DNA of 64,000 nt from Bacteroidales bacterium. Its GTDB lineage: Bacteria > Bacteroidota > Bacteroidia > Bacteroidales > BM520. Every line of letters begins with the position of its first letter. Position 1 is the first letter of the stretch. Both the position numbers and the translations under genes were made by a program. Where the stretch lies: positions 181,222 through 245,221 of the forward strand of contig JAISNV010000028.1 in NCBI GenBank assembly GCA_031276035.1. The letters are read 5' to 3'. The notes under the pieces are model-generated. The model had not been told where the DNA came from and ran no database searches. It saw only the letters and a list, made by a program, of their open reading frames with translations. Shown here one piece after another: positions 10,186 to 19,587 of this stretch.

Positions 10186-11793
10186 TTACCTTATTTGAAG
10201 GCTTATATTACTGAGGGTTCTTTCACCGTCAGGACCTTTAGCAACAATATTTTCAATCCAGATTTTATCTCCTCTTTTAGAGTTTTGAATAAAACTTTTC
10301 ATATTTGCATTAAGGCTACCACTATTTGAAGATTCTCTAATTAAGTCACCGCCACCCTTAGATCCAACGAAATCAAAACGAACTATTTGGAAAGTAAGGT
10401 CAAATTCGAAGTCTTCCGGCATTTTAGGAATTACCGCACCAGCTGCAAGTAAAATATTTTTATCTATAGTACCGGAATATTGGTTGGCTATAGTAGCAGT
10501 CGGATTAGGAACACGTTTAATACGATATTCTTGAGTACCTAATGAGATTTTTCCTTTGTCGGTATCGGCTGTAACAGTAATTTTGGTAGTACCTTTAGAA
10601 CCTTGAGGAATTCTGACATTCCATACTCCATCGCCGGTTCTTGTAAGAGTACCAACAGAAATAGAAGGAGTAATCTGAGAATTTCCATAACCGGCAGCGG
10701 ATATAGCAACAGGATTATCAACCCCAATATAAAAAACATTCATTTTAGTTGCAGCAACAGTAATTGAAGGACGAGCAACAACAAATTCATCATTGAAATG
10801 ATATTGATTGATATCACCGTTTGGTGCCATAATGCTAACAATACCGGCAAATCTTTGAATACCTTCGCTTTGAGCAGGTATCGTAAGTTTTACGATTCCC
10901 TCTCCGGTTTTACCTGTTACTGTTCTCGCATTATTTATATTAGCGTCTGTTATTTTATCGGTACCCATCAAGAATTTAACTTCCGGTGTTTGAGCCGTAT
11001 CATAAGCAACAACTAATACTTCAGCTTCATAAGTATCATTTAAAAATACATAACTTGAACGCGGAATAATTTTAACATCAATTTTATCAAATTTAAAATC
11101 ATCTGCCGAAACCGATCTGATAAAATAATTTACAAGCTCATATTCAGCATTTTGCACATCCATTATCAATTTATTAAGGAAAGTAACATCCGCAGCTAAT
11201 ATAGTATGGTAAAAATGATACCGCTCCCAAGTTAATTTCTTACCGTTTGCATCAAAATAATCACCATCAGTATTTAATCCGAGTTCAAATAAATTTCTTC
11301 TGTCTTCAGGAATAAGAGTAAGCAGGTCGCTTACGAATTCGTTTAATTTTTCTTTCAGAACCTCAGCTTCTCCCTTTTGCATATCTTGTCCGATAAAGAA
11401 GTTGGTTGCTACATCATATTTATCCTTCGAACCTATTTTTCCCAAAGGAATATCTTTTACCTCATCAATAGTCTTTCTTTCGGAAAGAGCAATAACAGTA
11501 TATTTAATAGAATCAATATAATCAACCATATTGTTACTTAAAGTTCTAACTTCTTGAGCTTTTTGCCAAAAAGGTTCAACCTTAGCCGGGTTAATTAAAT
11601 ATTGTTCTTTAAATTTATCATAAGTTTCATTAACACGATTTTGCATTGTATGATTAGTTTCAACAACACTATCGTTTACCATAACAAAGGCATTTAGCAA
11701 TTCGACAGATACATTTAATGCTAACATGGCGGTCAGCACCAAATACATCATGCCGATCATTTTCTGTCTTGGTGTTTCTTTATATCCAGCCAT
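10186..11793 (-). CDS. gldM: type IX secretion/gliding motor protein GldM (PorM)
   Basis: Inner-membrane protein that, with GldL, forms the proton-driven motor of the type IX system and reaches across the periplasm. The single transmembrane helix lies near residues 12-36 after the typical start MAGYKETPRQKMIGMMYL. The rest (about 500 residues) is periplasmic: a helical D1 domain, then beta-rich domains. A hydrophobic N-terminal segment followed by a long periplasmic part fits the known GldM architecture. It begins 6 bases after gldL, consistent with coupled synthesis of motor partners. Confidence 0.95.
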   Translation of the reverse strand: MAGYKETPRQKMIGMMYLVLTAMLALNVSVELLNAFVMVNDSVVETNHTMQNRVNETYDKFKEQYLINPAKVEPFWQKAQEVRTLSNNMVDYIDSIKYTVIALSERKTIDEVKDIPLGKIGSKDKYDVATNFFIGQDMQKGEAEVLKEKLNEFVSDLLTLIPEDRRNLFELGLNTDGDYFDANGKKLTWERYHFYHTILAADVTFLNKLIMDVQNAEYELVNYFIRSVSADDFKFDKIDVKIIPRSSYVFLNDTYEAEVLVVAYDTAQTPEVKFLMGTDKITDANINNARTVTGKTGEGIVKLTIPAQSEGIQRFAGIVSIMAPNGDINQYHFNDEFVVARPSITVAATKMNVFYIGVDNPVAISAAGYGNSQITPSISVGTLTRTGDGVWNVRIPQGSKGTTKITVTADTDKGKISLGTQEYRIKRVPNPTATIANQYSGTIDKNILLAAGAVIPKMPEDFEFDLTFQIVRFDFVGSKGGGDLIRESSNSGSLNANMKSFIQNSKRGDKIWIENIVAKGPDGERTLSNISLQIR

Positions 11794-11799
11794 CCTTTA

Positions 11800-12597
11800 T
11801 TATTTTTTATTATAATTTAAAGCAGTTAGCATATTTGCATAAACCTCATTTAATTCTGAGAGGTTTTCAGCTAATTTAGCCGATTCTTTTTGATATTTTT
11901 CATTATATTCTACAGCTGAATGCATGCTTTCAATAAATTTACTCATTGAGTTATGGATAGCTTCATTAGCTGCATTTTGTTCGTTTGTTTTTTGAAGCTG
12001 CATTTCAAAAACTTGAGTCATTCTATCAGCCAAAGCTTGGAATTGCTCATTAGTTCTGCGTATTTGTGCTTCATATGCAGTATTAAGTGAACTTAGATTT
12101 TCGCTTAGATCATCTGTTTTTTCACCTGCAACTTTTAAAGATTCCGTTAAACCTTTTCCAGCAGTACCAATGGATGTAATATCGTTTAATGCTGATACTG
12201 TATTATTTAATTTATTGAAACCGTCACCGAGGTTTTTAAGAAGTGTCGGATCAATATTGGCACTATGAAGCAAATTATCCAATTCATTAGAAGCTGCGGG
12301 AGTATGTTTTTGAACTGCTTTTCTTTCTTTTTTCTCCGGTTTGTCACCATCATGATATTGTTCTGCTAATTCAGGATAGACTAAACTCCAATCCGGTTCA
12401 ACGTGAGGAGGTTCAAAAGCAGAAAAGAAAAAGATTAGTGCTTCGGTACCCATACCTAAAACCAACATGAGATTTGCTCCCGGATAATGGTTAATTTTAA
12501 ATAACGCGCCTAAAATTACCAGGGCTGCTCCCCAACCATACAATTTAGACATAAAGTTTTTCCAACCCTTACTTGCTACTAATGTTTTTAAACCCAT
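11800..12597 (-). CDS. gldL: type IX secretion/gliding motor protein GldL (PorL)
   Basis: Cytoplasmic membrane stator-like partner of GldM. Two transmembrane helices occupy about residues 17-38 and 42-62 (AALVILGALFKINHYPGANLM lies across the turn, including a Lys and His typical of the family). A charged linker and a helical cytoplasmic tail rich in Ser, Asn and Glu follow, with coiled-coil-like heptads from about residue 120 on. In studied homologues a Glu in the second helix takes part in proton use; here the helix contains MGTEALIFFFSAFEPP. It is 265 residues long and lies 49 bases after gldK. Confidence 0.95.
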   Translation of the reverse strand: MGLKTLVASKGWKNFMSKLYGWGAALVILGALFKINHYPGANLMLVLGMGTEALIFFFSAFEPPHVEPDWSLVYPELAEQYHDGDKPEKKERKAVQKHTPAASNELDNLLHSANIDPTLLKNLGDGFNKLNNTVSALNDITSIGTAGKGLTESLKVAGEKTDDLSENLSSLNTAYEAQIRRTNEQFQALADRMTQVFEMQLQKTNEQNAANEAIHNSMSKFIESMHSAVEYNEKYQKESAKLAENLSELNEVYANMLTALNYNKK

Positions 12598-12646
12598 AAT
12601 TTTGTTTTTTAATTTAAATTTGAATAACTCGTTTATTATATTGTTT

Positions 12647-14029
12647 TTAATAGATTGCTGAAGCTTTGCTGCTGTCGCCCTTTTGTCTTCCTAAGAAACT
12701 TTGAACGCATCTAAAACCAACATAGCTTGTGGCAGAATCTTGATATTCGTAAGCTCTGTTAAACACTTGAATATTATTATGTACATCTTTCCATGATCCG
12801 CCACGAACTACTTTACGTTTCAACGCAGGAGGATCGGTATCTTTTGCATTATAGGTATAGGACATATTCATATCCCAACCGAAATTATAACTGGATTCAT
12901 CGAATGCATCTATAGTCCATTCGGCAACATTTCCGGCCATATCATATAAGTTGAAATCGTTTGGAGGATAATGAGCAACAATAACTGTTGTTAATCCACC
13001 ATCGGCAGCATAATTACCTCTTTGAGGTTTAAAGTTAGCAAGATAACAACCTTTTTCATTAAATGTATAAGGACCGCCCCAAGGATAAGGATTCCCTTCG
13101 TAACCGCCTCTTGCTGCTCTTTCCCATTCGAGTTCTGTGGGAAGTCTGTATTCGTTAATTACACCTTTTCCTTCCGATGCAACAAAGTTGTTTTTCAACT
13201 CCGTTCTCCAGGCGCAAAAAGCCTTTGCTTGTTTCCAGTTTACACCAACAACAGGATAATTATCATACGCTTGGTGTGAAAAATAGAATTTTGCCATCGG
13301 TTCATTGTAAGAATATGCATAGTCACTTATCCAGCACAATGTATCGGGATAAACATTAATCCTTTCTTTTTTAACAAATACAGAACGGTCTTTTCTACCT
13401 TGCGGACGGTTAGCAAAAGAACCATCGACCGGGTCATTATCAGGATCAGACAAATCTTTTTGTGCAGCCGCGTTCAAATCAATCCAATAATAATCATAAA
13501 ATAATTTTCTTGCATCAATTTCTTTCTTACGAGCATATCTTTCATGTTCAGGGATGTATAATTCTTCCAGAGTTTCTTGCACTTCAGGATTTTTCCAATC
13601 AATTTTAGCCTTCTGGTTTAATATTGGCGGATCATAAATTTCTCCTGTTTTTGCGTCTTGTTCTATAAGGTATGTTTCGGGAAAACTTTCTCCTAAAATT
13701 GTCATAGCTATAGAATCTCTCACCCAATGTACAAATTGGCGATACTCTGAGTTAGTGATCTCGGTTTGATCCATATAAAAAGCAGATACTGAAACGGTTC
13801 TTGGTGTAGTATAATGGAATCCCATTGGATCTTCATCGCCGACACCAATAGTAATCGCACCCATAGGAATGTATACCATTCCGTATGGATCAACAGGATT
13901 ATATTTTGTTTTTCTCACTACACCTGTCAATTCACCATTACCAGTATTCTTACACGATGAAAATAAAACTATTAACACCAAAACCGTTAACGCAAATGAT
14001 TTATTTTTCATTATTTTTGAATTTTTCAT
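12647..14029 (-). CDS. gldK: type IX secretion lipoprotein GldK (PorK)
   Basis: Outer-membrane lipoprotein that forms the large periplasmic ring of the type IX system with GldN. The N terminus is a lipoprotein signal with lipobox LFSSC (Cys26). The rest is a formylglycine-generating-enzyme/sulfatase-modifying fold, shown by YRLPTELEWERAARGG, NLYDMAGNVAEWTID and VVRGGSWKD near the C terminus. GldK keeps this fold without a known enzymatic role. At 460 residues it is normal. An alternative ATG six codons in (M7) is possible. It lies 84 bases after porP. Confidence 0.95.
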   Translation of the reverse strand: MKNSKIMKNKSFALTVLVLIVLFSSCKNTGNGELTGVVRKTKYNPVDPYGMVYIPMGAITIGVGDEDPMGFHYTTPRTVSVSAFYMDQTEITNSEYRQFVHWVRDSIAMTILGESFPETYLIEQDAKTGEIYDPPILNQKAKIDWKNPEVQETLEELYIPEHERYARKKEIDARKLFYDYYWIDLNAAAQKDLSDPDNDPVDGSFANRPQGRKDRSVFVKKERINVYPDTLCWISDYAYSYNEPMAKFYFSHQAYDNYPVVGVNWKQAKAFCAWRTELKNNFVASEGKGVINEYRLPTELEWERAARGGYEGNPYPWGGPYTFNEKGCYLANFKPQRGNYAADGGLTTVIVAHYPPNDFNLYDMAGNVAEWTIDAFDESSYNFGWDMNMSYTYNAKDTDPPALKRKVVRGGSWKDVHNNIQVFNRAYEYQDSATSYVGFRCVQSFLGRQKGDSSKASAIY

Positions 14030-14113
14030 TTTTACACAAATAGCTTATTTTAAACGCAATTTATTTGCTTTTATTGCACATATTGTTAATTAACATTAAA
14101 AAACCACAAAAAA

Positions 14114-15103
14114 TTACAAATATCTTGTATTTTTTTGAGTCAATCTACCCTTCTCTCTTTCAAATTTAAAGCTGTAAGCAAAAACAACTTCGTGTGACCC
14201 CCAATTTCCTCCTAATGCCAATCTCGACATTGGTATATCGTATGAATATCCTACTTGAAAGTCTTTCCAAGTAATTCCTACAATTACTCCTAATCCGTCA
14301 TTCAATCTGTAATTTGCACCAAACCAGAATTTATCCTGAATAGACATTATAGCATTCAAGTCGATTTGAAACGAAGATATGTCGGTTTTTAATAATACAG
14401 AAGGAATTATTTTGATTTTTGGATTTGCTGGGAAACGAAAAGTGTAGCCACCATGCACATTAAAAGAACGTTTTTCTTTATATAAAGTATTGTATCCCTG
14501 TGATTGAACAATATTATATACAGAGACGCCCCAAAATATAGAATTCGGTTTCGAATAATAAACACCGAAATTACAATCAACCATAAAATCATTTCCGCTG
14601 GAAGTCATTTCACCTCCTAACGGATCTCCCGGTTCACCCCAATTTAAACCGCCGGTATCTAAAACAATATTATCAAATTTAACTTGAGCACCAATTCCTA
14701 ATTTACCGCCATTGGAAAAAGTATGTTGGAAAGCGTAACCTAATTCAACACTAATATTTTTAAACAAGCCGATATAGTCACCGCAAATATTCAAACCTAT
14801 TCCGCCAGCAATTGCTTTTATAGGCATATCCGCACTTATCATATACATCATAGGTGATGCAGATGTTGTTCCGGTTTTTATTCCACCCTCATCATATTCG
14901 GTTTCCTTTCCAAATCCTGTCCATTGACTACGAAAAGTTCCGGTAAAATTAATAGCATCTCTGTGGCCGGCATACGCAGGGTTATATGACAAGGTATTGA
15001 AAGTATTTTGTGTTAGTTGCCTTTGTTGTTGAGCTCTAACAAATCCAGAGAAAGCACAAAGAAAAACAATCGTTACTAAAAAATACTTGTTAATTTTTAC
15101 CAT
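14114..15103 (-). CDS. porP: PorP/SprF family outer-membrane protein of the type IX system
   Basis: Predicted outer-membrane beta-barrel of 329 residues with a signal peptide ending near FVRAQ. It opens with LTQNTFNTLSYNPAYAGHRDAINFTG, of which YNPAYAG is the hallmark of PorP/SprF proteins, and its alternating hydrophobic strands and aromatic residues fit a barrel. Members of this family link cargo or gliding components to the type IX machinery. Its position directly before gldK gives the porPKLMN order seen in Porphyromonas, so it is the operon-borne copy rather than one of the scattered paralogues. It is the first gene of the minus-strand series. Confidence 0.92.
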   Translation of the reverse strand: MVKINKYFLVTIVFLCAFSGFVRAQQQRQLTQNTFNTLSYNPAYAGHRDAINFTGTFRSQWTGFGKETEYDEGGIKTGTTSASPMMYMISADMPIKAIAGGIGLNICGDYIGLFKNISVELGYAFQHTFSNGGKLGIGAQVKFDNIVLDTGGLNWGEPGDPLGGEMTSSGNDFMVDCNFGVYYSKPNSIFWGVSVYNIVQSQGYNTLYKEKRSFNVHGGYTFRFPANPKIKIIPSVLLKTDISSFQIDLNAIMSIQDKFWFGANYRLNDGLGVIVGITWKDFQVGYSYDIPMSRLALGGNWGSHEVVFAYSFKFEREKGRLTQKNTRYL

Positions 15104-15117
15104 CAGTTAGAAATTAT

Positions 15118-15143
15118 TTTGGCGCCGCTATTTGGCGCCGCTA
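15118..15143. repeat. two tandem copies of a 13-base GC-rich unit upstream of porP
   Basis: The unit TTTGGCGCCGCTA occurs twice head to tail (15118-15130 and 15131-15143). Each contains the palindrome GGCGCC. It stands out in very AT-rich intergenic DNA, 15 bases before the porP start on the other strand and about 60 bases before the queA promoter core. Its role is unknown. Confidence 0.85.
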
Positions 15144-15201
15144 AATTACACATTTTTTGCAATTAATTGAGACTTTTTCTCGGTATTTTTTTTATTATGT
15201 G

Positions 15202-15209
15202 TACTTTTG
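15202..15209 (+). promoter_or_regulatory. promoter core (TACTTTTG) for queA
   Basis: Matches the Bacteroidota -7 consensus TAnnTTTG exactly, 19 bases before the ATG at 15229. No good -33 TTTG is seen at the right distance. It places the transcript start inside the possible upstream coding extension, which supports the shorter protein. Confidence 0.55.
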
Positions 15210-15228
15210 CGCAAAAAATAGCTTTTTT

Positions 15229-16449
15229 ATGTTAGAAAAAATACATATAGAAAGATATAATTATGATCTTCCTTATGATAAAATAGCATTATATCCAACG
15301 AAAAATCGTGATTTATCTAAATTACTTATTTATTCTAACGGAAATATTATTCAAGATATTTTTAGAAACATAATAAATTATTTGCCTGAGAATTCTTGGT
15401 TGATATTTAATGATACAAAAGTTGTTCATGCACGACTTATTTTTTACAAAGAAACAAAAGCAAAAATAGAATTATTCTGTCTCGAACCTTCTGAAGGTGA
15501 TATAACTACTCAACTTTCTTCCAAACAATCAGTAAAATGGAAATGTTTGGTCGGAAATTCAAGGAAATGGAAAACAGGTATATTAAAATCCGAATTAAAA
15601 ATTAACGATAAAGATATTGTTTTAACAGCCGAACGTATTGAAACAAATAATGAATTTTCCATCATTAATTTTTCTTGGAATTACGATTACAGCTTTGCTG
15701 AGATTCTGGAAATTTTCGGTAAAATACCTTTACCGCCATATATTAACAGAGAATCGGAAGATAGTGATAATACTACATACCAAACTATTTATGCTAATAT
15801 AGACGGCTCTGTAGCGGCTCCAACCGCAGGTTTACATTTTACATCCGAACTTATGAGTGAAATTCTTTTTGCAGGAATGGATATTTCAACAATAACCCTG
15901 CATGTAGGCGCCGGAACTTTTAAACCCGTTTCTTCGGAATCAATAAACGAGCATGTTATGCACGCTGAAAAAATTATTATATCCCGGAAATTTATAGAAG
16001 ATTTGTATAATAATTTCGGCGAAAAATATATTATTCCGATAGGCACAACTTCTTGTCGCTCTATAGAATCTCTGTACTGGTTAGGTTTGAAATTGGAAAA
16101 TGAAAGTTTTCGAGAAAATGATGAGCTGTTCTTAGAACAATGGTATCCATATTTGGAAGAAACTTCTAAAAGTAATATTTCAATAAAGAAAAGTCTGGAA
16201 AACATCTTATTATACATGCAAAAAAGAAATAGCAACTATTTTCAAGCTGCTACTTCTTTAATCATCACCCCGGGATATTCTATGAAATTCCCTAATGCTT
16301 TGATTACTAACTTTCACCAGCCTAAAAGCACTTTATTACTTTTAATTGCTGCGGCAATTGGTGATGATTGGAAAAAACTATATGATTATGCTCTTGTTAA
16401 TGATTTCAGATTTCTAAGCTATGGGGATAGTTGCTTGTTAAAGTTTTAA
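15229..16449 (+). CDS. queA: S-adenosylmethionine:tRNA ribosyltransferase-isomerase QueA
   Basis: Transfers and isomerises the ribosyl group of SAM onto 7-aminomethyl-7-deazaguanine in tRNA, the penultimate step of queuosine synthesis. DLPYDKIALYP at the start, then WLIFNDTKVVHARL, SVAAPTAGLHFTSEL and NFHQPKSTLLLLIAA are conserved QueA blocks. At 406 residues it is somewhat longer than the usual 340-360, with an insert around residues 265-330 that contains a stretch rich in Glu and Ser. The ATG at 15229 is chosen because the promoter core lies inside the upstream extension that would start at 15157. It is divergent from porP. Confidence 0.93.
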   Translation: MLEKIHIERYNYDLPYDKIALYPTKNRDLSKLLIYSNGNIIQDIFRNIINYLPENSWLIFNDTKVVHARLIFYKETKAKIELFCLEPSEGDITTQLSSKQSVKWKCLVGNSRKWKTGILKSELKINDKDIVLTAERIETNNEFSIINFSWNYDYSFAEILEIFGKIPLPPYINRESEDSDNTTYQTIYANIDGSVAAPTAGLHFTSELMSEILFAGMDISTITLHVGAGTFKPVSSESINEHVMHAEKIIISRKFIEDLYNNFGEKYIIPIGTTSCRSIESLYWLGLKLENESFRENDELFLEQWYPYLEETSKSNISIKKSLENILLYMQKRNSNYFQAATSLIITPGYSMKFPNALITNFHQPKSTLLLLIAAAIGDDWKKLYDYALVNDFRFLSYGDSCLLKF

Positions 16450-16515
16450 TATTATTCTTTTTTCAATAATTAGATTATAATTATTTTTTGTTCTTTAATG
16501 AATTTGAATCCTAAA

Positions 16516-17619
16516 TTAATATTGTTCGATTCGAACGACTGATAATGCCGCTTCCAAAGTAATGTATATTTTACAAGATGCTTCTGAATTATCGGTATTA
16601 GCAACATAAACGCCATCACTTCTTTTTCTAAAACCAACGTATTTTCTTGAATTCAGGGCTGTTGTTTCGGGATTTATTTCGCAATAAGCGTCTTTCGGAA
16701 CCCTTACTATCAGGTTAGAAATTCCTGATGAAATATCCATATGAACTTCCTTTTCAAGACTTCCTAATGTAATATCCATTGACGCGGCACCACCAGTAAT
16801 ATTCATCTCACGTACTTTCAAATCTTTTCCGTCGAAAACAATTGAAGAAGCTCCGGCTTCAATATTAAATTCCCAAACAGGAGCCGTATGCAATGATATT
16901 TCATAAGGAACGGTTCTCTCTATTTTATTAACCGTATTATCAATAAGATCCAATTTAAGAGAAACTTTGTCTTTAGAATCTGTCGAACTTAATGAATAAT
17001 TCAGAATATTTGCATTATTATGAAAACAACTTAGGTTTTTATCTTGTCCCGGACCAATAAGGAATTTACCGGCAGCAAGTTCCATGTTATATTCAGCCAT
17101 TCTAATTCTCCTTTGATATTCTTCACATAAAGACAAGATATCGGAATTTTTATCTTTAGGTTCAATAATAACGGGTTCATAAGTTTTATTGAGATCAAAA
17201 TTTAAAGACAAAGAATCTGTTTGAATATTCACACTTATTGTATCATCATCAGTGATGATTTCGGAATAAGTATAATCTTCTTCTTTATCTGTTTTATCTG
17301 TCGAAGATTTTTTATCCTTATTTCTATAGCGCCAGTCTTGACTGTTATTGTATTTTCTATTATTATAGAAATTATTTCTATTGAAAGAGAAGTTATTATC
17401 TGTAAACAGAAGAGCTAAAGCAATAATTATTGCGGCTAAACTAACACTTCCTTTTATCCAATCCGAAATGGGTAGAATAGATATACCTATAATTATTATT
17501 ATGAACGGCCAAAGCTGTAGAAGGTCATGAAAATCAAAATAAACTATTCCAAAATTTTTGAGTATCAAGAGTACACCTATTAATATAAGAAATACGCTCC
17601 AAAATATTTTTTTATACAT
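16516..17619 (-). CDS. membrane protein with LiaI/LiaF-like domains
   Basis: A 367-residue protein with an N-terminal membrane part (about four helices in residues 5-95, including LILIGVLLILKNFGIVYF), a charged linker rich in Asp, Lys and Ser (about 100-150), and a C-terminal beta-rich domain like the cell-wall-active antibiotic response domain of LiaF. LiaF proteins sense envelope stress in Firmicutes; in Bacteroidota the role is untested. It lies 2 bases after a PspC-domain gene in the same orientation, a pairing that supports an envelope-stress function by inference. Confidence 0.7.
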   Translation of the reverse strand: MYKKIFWSVFLILIGVLLILKNFGIVYFDFHDLLQLWPFIIIIIGISILPISDWIKGSVSLAAIIIALALLFTDNNFSFNRNNFYNNRKYNNSQDWRYRNKDKKSSTDKTDKEEDYTYSEIITDDDTISVNIQTDSLSLNFDLNKTYEPVIIEPKDKNSDILSLCEEYQRRIRMAEYNMELAAGKFLIGPGQDKNLSCFHNNANILNYSLSSTDSKDKVSLKLDLIDNTVNKIERTVPYEISLHTAPVWEFNIEAGASSIVFDGKDLKVREMNITGGAASMDITLGSLEKEVHMDISSGISNLIVRVPKDAYCEINPETTALNSRKYVGFRKRSDGVYVANTDNSEASCKIYITLEAALSVVRIEQY

Positions 17620-17621
17620 GG

Positions 17622-18116
17622 TTATTTAGATTTATTGTTTATTGCATTGAACAAGAAAATGATTCCGGCAACTACTAATATTAACGGCCACCAGTCACGC
17701 ATAATGTTGATATCCCAAAATTTTTGCATCATAAACATGCAACCGATTAAGATGAGCACAACGCCGGCAATAAGTGCGCCGGCAGTGCTATCATTTTTAT
17801 CCTTTTTGTTTTGAGGATTTTGTTTTTCTGAATTAACTTCTTCATATGGGATATCGGTATCGGCACATTTATCATACTTTGGGCCGGAATCTTTATCCTC
17901 TTTTTTGTCGGGACCCGGTTGATAATATACTGTATCACGCGGAATGAATATCCATAAGATAAGGTAAATAATCCCACCGCCGCCGCCGGCAAAAAATAAT
18001 ACAACGAAGATAATTCTGAAAATAATAGGATCAATATCGAAATATTCTCCCAATCCACCGCAAACACCTGCAATTACGCTATTGGTGTTACTTCTTTTTA
18101 ATTTTTTATACGACAT
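17622..18116 (-). CDS. PspC domain membrane protein
   Basis: PspC proteins act in the phage-shock envelope-stress response. The domain starts at the N terminus (KLKRSNTNSVIAGVCGGLGEYFDID) and runs into the first helix IIFRIIFVVLFFAGGGGGI and IFIPRD. A hydrophilic linker of about 50 residues follows, then two C-terminal helices (GALIAGVVLILIGCMFMM and WWPLILVVAGIIFLF) of the LiaI/toast-rack-associated type. The ATG at 18116 gives 164 residues; a TTG three codons upstream is less likely. It is the first gene of a two-gene unit with the LiaF-like protein. Confidence 0.85.
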   Translation of the reverse strand: MSYKKLKRSNTNSVIAGVCGGLGEYFDIDPIIFRIIFVVLFFAGGGGGIIYLILWIFIPRDTVYYQPGPDKKEDKDSGPKYDKCADTDIPYEEVNSEKQNPQNKKDKNDSTAGALIAGVVLILIGCMFMMQKFWDINIMRDWWPLILVVAGIIFLFNAINNKSK

Positions 18117-18177
18117 AGATAACAAAATTTAATTTTGCTAATATGACGCAGTGTTTATATTTCGGTTACAAAGATTT

Positions 18178-19341
18178 TTATCTTGGGATTGAAGCAATGT
18201 CTTCGACTGCTTCTAAAGCGATATTTATTTCTTCTTCGGTATTAAAAGCACCCAAGCTGAAGCGTACTGTTCCGTGTTTTGCAGCAGTGCCCATTGCTTC
18301 ATGAATCAAAGGAGCGCATTGTAAACCTGTGCGGCAGGCAATATTGTAATCAACATCGAGCATTGTTCCAACATCGCCGGCTTCCCATCCTTCAATATTA
18401 AAACTTAAAACCGCGTTGTGTCTAGAAGGATCTTGATAACAGTATAACTGAACTTTATCAATATTTTTCATTCCGTCAACGAGTTTTTGCCACAAATTCA
18501 TTTCATAATTATGTATGTTTTCCATCCCTTTTTCGCGTATCCATTTTTGTCCTGCATACAATCCGGCAACGCCTACTATATTAATAGTACCGCATTCCAA
18601 TCTATACGGAAACTCATCGAGGTGAGTTCTTACGGCGGAACGTACACCAGTGCCGCCAAATTTTGTTGTTCTTATTGGAACGCCTTCTCTAACATAAGAG
18701 CCGCCGATTCCTGTAGGACCCATCAAACATTTATGACCGGTAAAAACAACCACATCAAGATTCATAGCTTGCATATCTATAGGAATAATTCCGGCAGATT
18801 GACTTGCATCGACAGCCATTGCCACTCCCGCTTCTTTAGCAATCTTTCCGACCTCGGCAATAGGCTGGATAGTTCCGAAAACATTAGAGCAATGATTCAT
18901 AATAATCATTTTCGTGTTATGTTTCAAGGCTTTTTTGAAATCATCCGGATTTACGTAGCCGTATTCATCTACACCAATATAAGTTACTTCGATAATTCCT
19001 TGTTGTTCCATAACGTAGAGAGGTCTAAGCACCGAATTATGTTCAACAACGGAAGTAATTACATGATCACCTTTTTCGCAGATACCTTGAATAACCATAT
19101 TTAAAGAATCTGATGCATTATAACTGAAAGTAAGTCTGTTGGCATCATTCCCGCCATTAAACATTTCGGTAAGCATTTTTCTTGTACCGAACATCACTTC
19201 TTCGGTTTCAAGAACAGCATCATAACCCGAACGGCCAGGATTTACACCGTGTGTCATGTAAAAATTATGCATAAAATCATAAACTTCCTGTGGTTTTGGG
19301 AAGGTTGTTGCTCCATTATCAAAGTAAATAAGTTTTGTCAT
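18178..19341 (-). CDS. class V aminotransferase, cysteine desulfurase-like
   Basis: PLP enzyme of the NifS/SufS/CsdB fold, 387 residues. IYFDNGATTFPKP at the N terminus, SVVEHNSVLRPL (His stacking on PLP), AVDASQSAGIIPID and FTGHKCLMGPTGIGG (PLP Lys) are all present. A Cys lies in CRTGLQCAPLIHE, the loop that holds the persulfide Cys. This best fits the group called cysteine desulfurase family protein in Bacteroidota. No Suf or Isc genes lie nearby, so a role in sulfur delivery, selenium, or another C-S lyase reaction remains open. Confidence 0.85.
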   Translation of the reverse strand: MTKLIYFDNGATTFPKPQEVYDFMHNFYMTHGVNPGRSGYDAVLETEEVMFGTRKMLTEMFNGGNDANRLTFSYNASDSLNMVIQGICEKGDHVITSVVEHNSVLRPLYVMEQQGIIEVTYIGVDEYGYVNPDDFKKALKHNTKMIIMNHCSNVFGTIQPIAEVGKIAKEAGVAMAVDASQSAGIIPIDMQAMNLDVVVFTGHKCLMGPTGIGGSYVREGVPIRTTKFGGTGVRSAVRTHLDEFPYRLECGTINIVGVAGLYAGQKWIREKGMENIHNYEMNLWQKLVDGMKNIDKVQLYCYQDPSRHNAVLSFNIEGWEAGDVGTMLDVDYNIACRTGLQCAPLIHEAMGTAAKHGTVRFSLGAFNTEEEINIALEAVEDIASIPR

Positions 19342-19369
19342 TATAAATAAATTTAATTAAAAACAGTTG

Positions 19370-19377
19370 CAAAGATA
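19370..19377 (-). promoter_or_regulatory. promoter core (TATCTTTG) for the aminotransferase
   Basis: Read on the minus strand it matches TAnnTTTG, 28 bases before the ATG of the class V aminotransferase. No -33 match was seen at 17-23 bases upstream. Confidence 0.5.
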
Positions 19378-19387
19378 GTTTATTTAG

Positions 19388-19415
19388 TTGAGAGTTGAAA
19401 ATTGAGAATTGAGAA
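19388..19415. repeat. four tandem 7-base units TTGAGAG/TTGAAAA/TTGAGAA/TTGAGAA
   Basis: Short imperfect tandem repeat in the divergent intergenic region, just upstream of the aminotransferase promoter core. Units differ at two positions. Function unknown. Confidence 0.8.
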
Positions 19416-19587
19416 TTTTGTATCCGAGTTTAGATATTATTATTTCAAACAAAGAAAAATATTTCTTATGATTTGCGTATAGAAATTAAACCAAAACTAA
19501 AAACGGTTAACAGATATTAATACTATCGAAACTCAAAAAAATTTCAATACTACAAAAAAAGATAATAGCATTATTACCTCAAAAAGA

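Noticed and set aside
15789..16235. Open frame of 148 codons antisense to queA
   Set aside because: No recognisable protein; the plus strand holds all conserved QueA blocks.
18487..19104. Long open frame (205 codons) on the plus strand inside the class V aminotransferase gene
   Set aside because: It lies opposite a clearly conserved protein, has no domain of its own, and looks like an antisense shadow.
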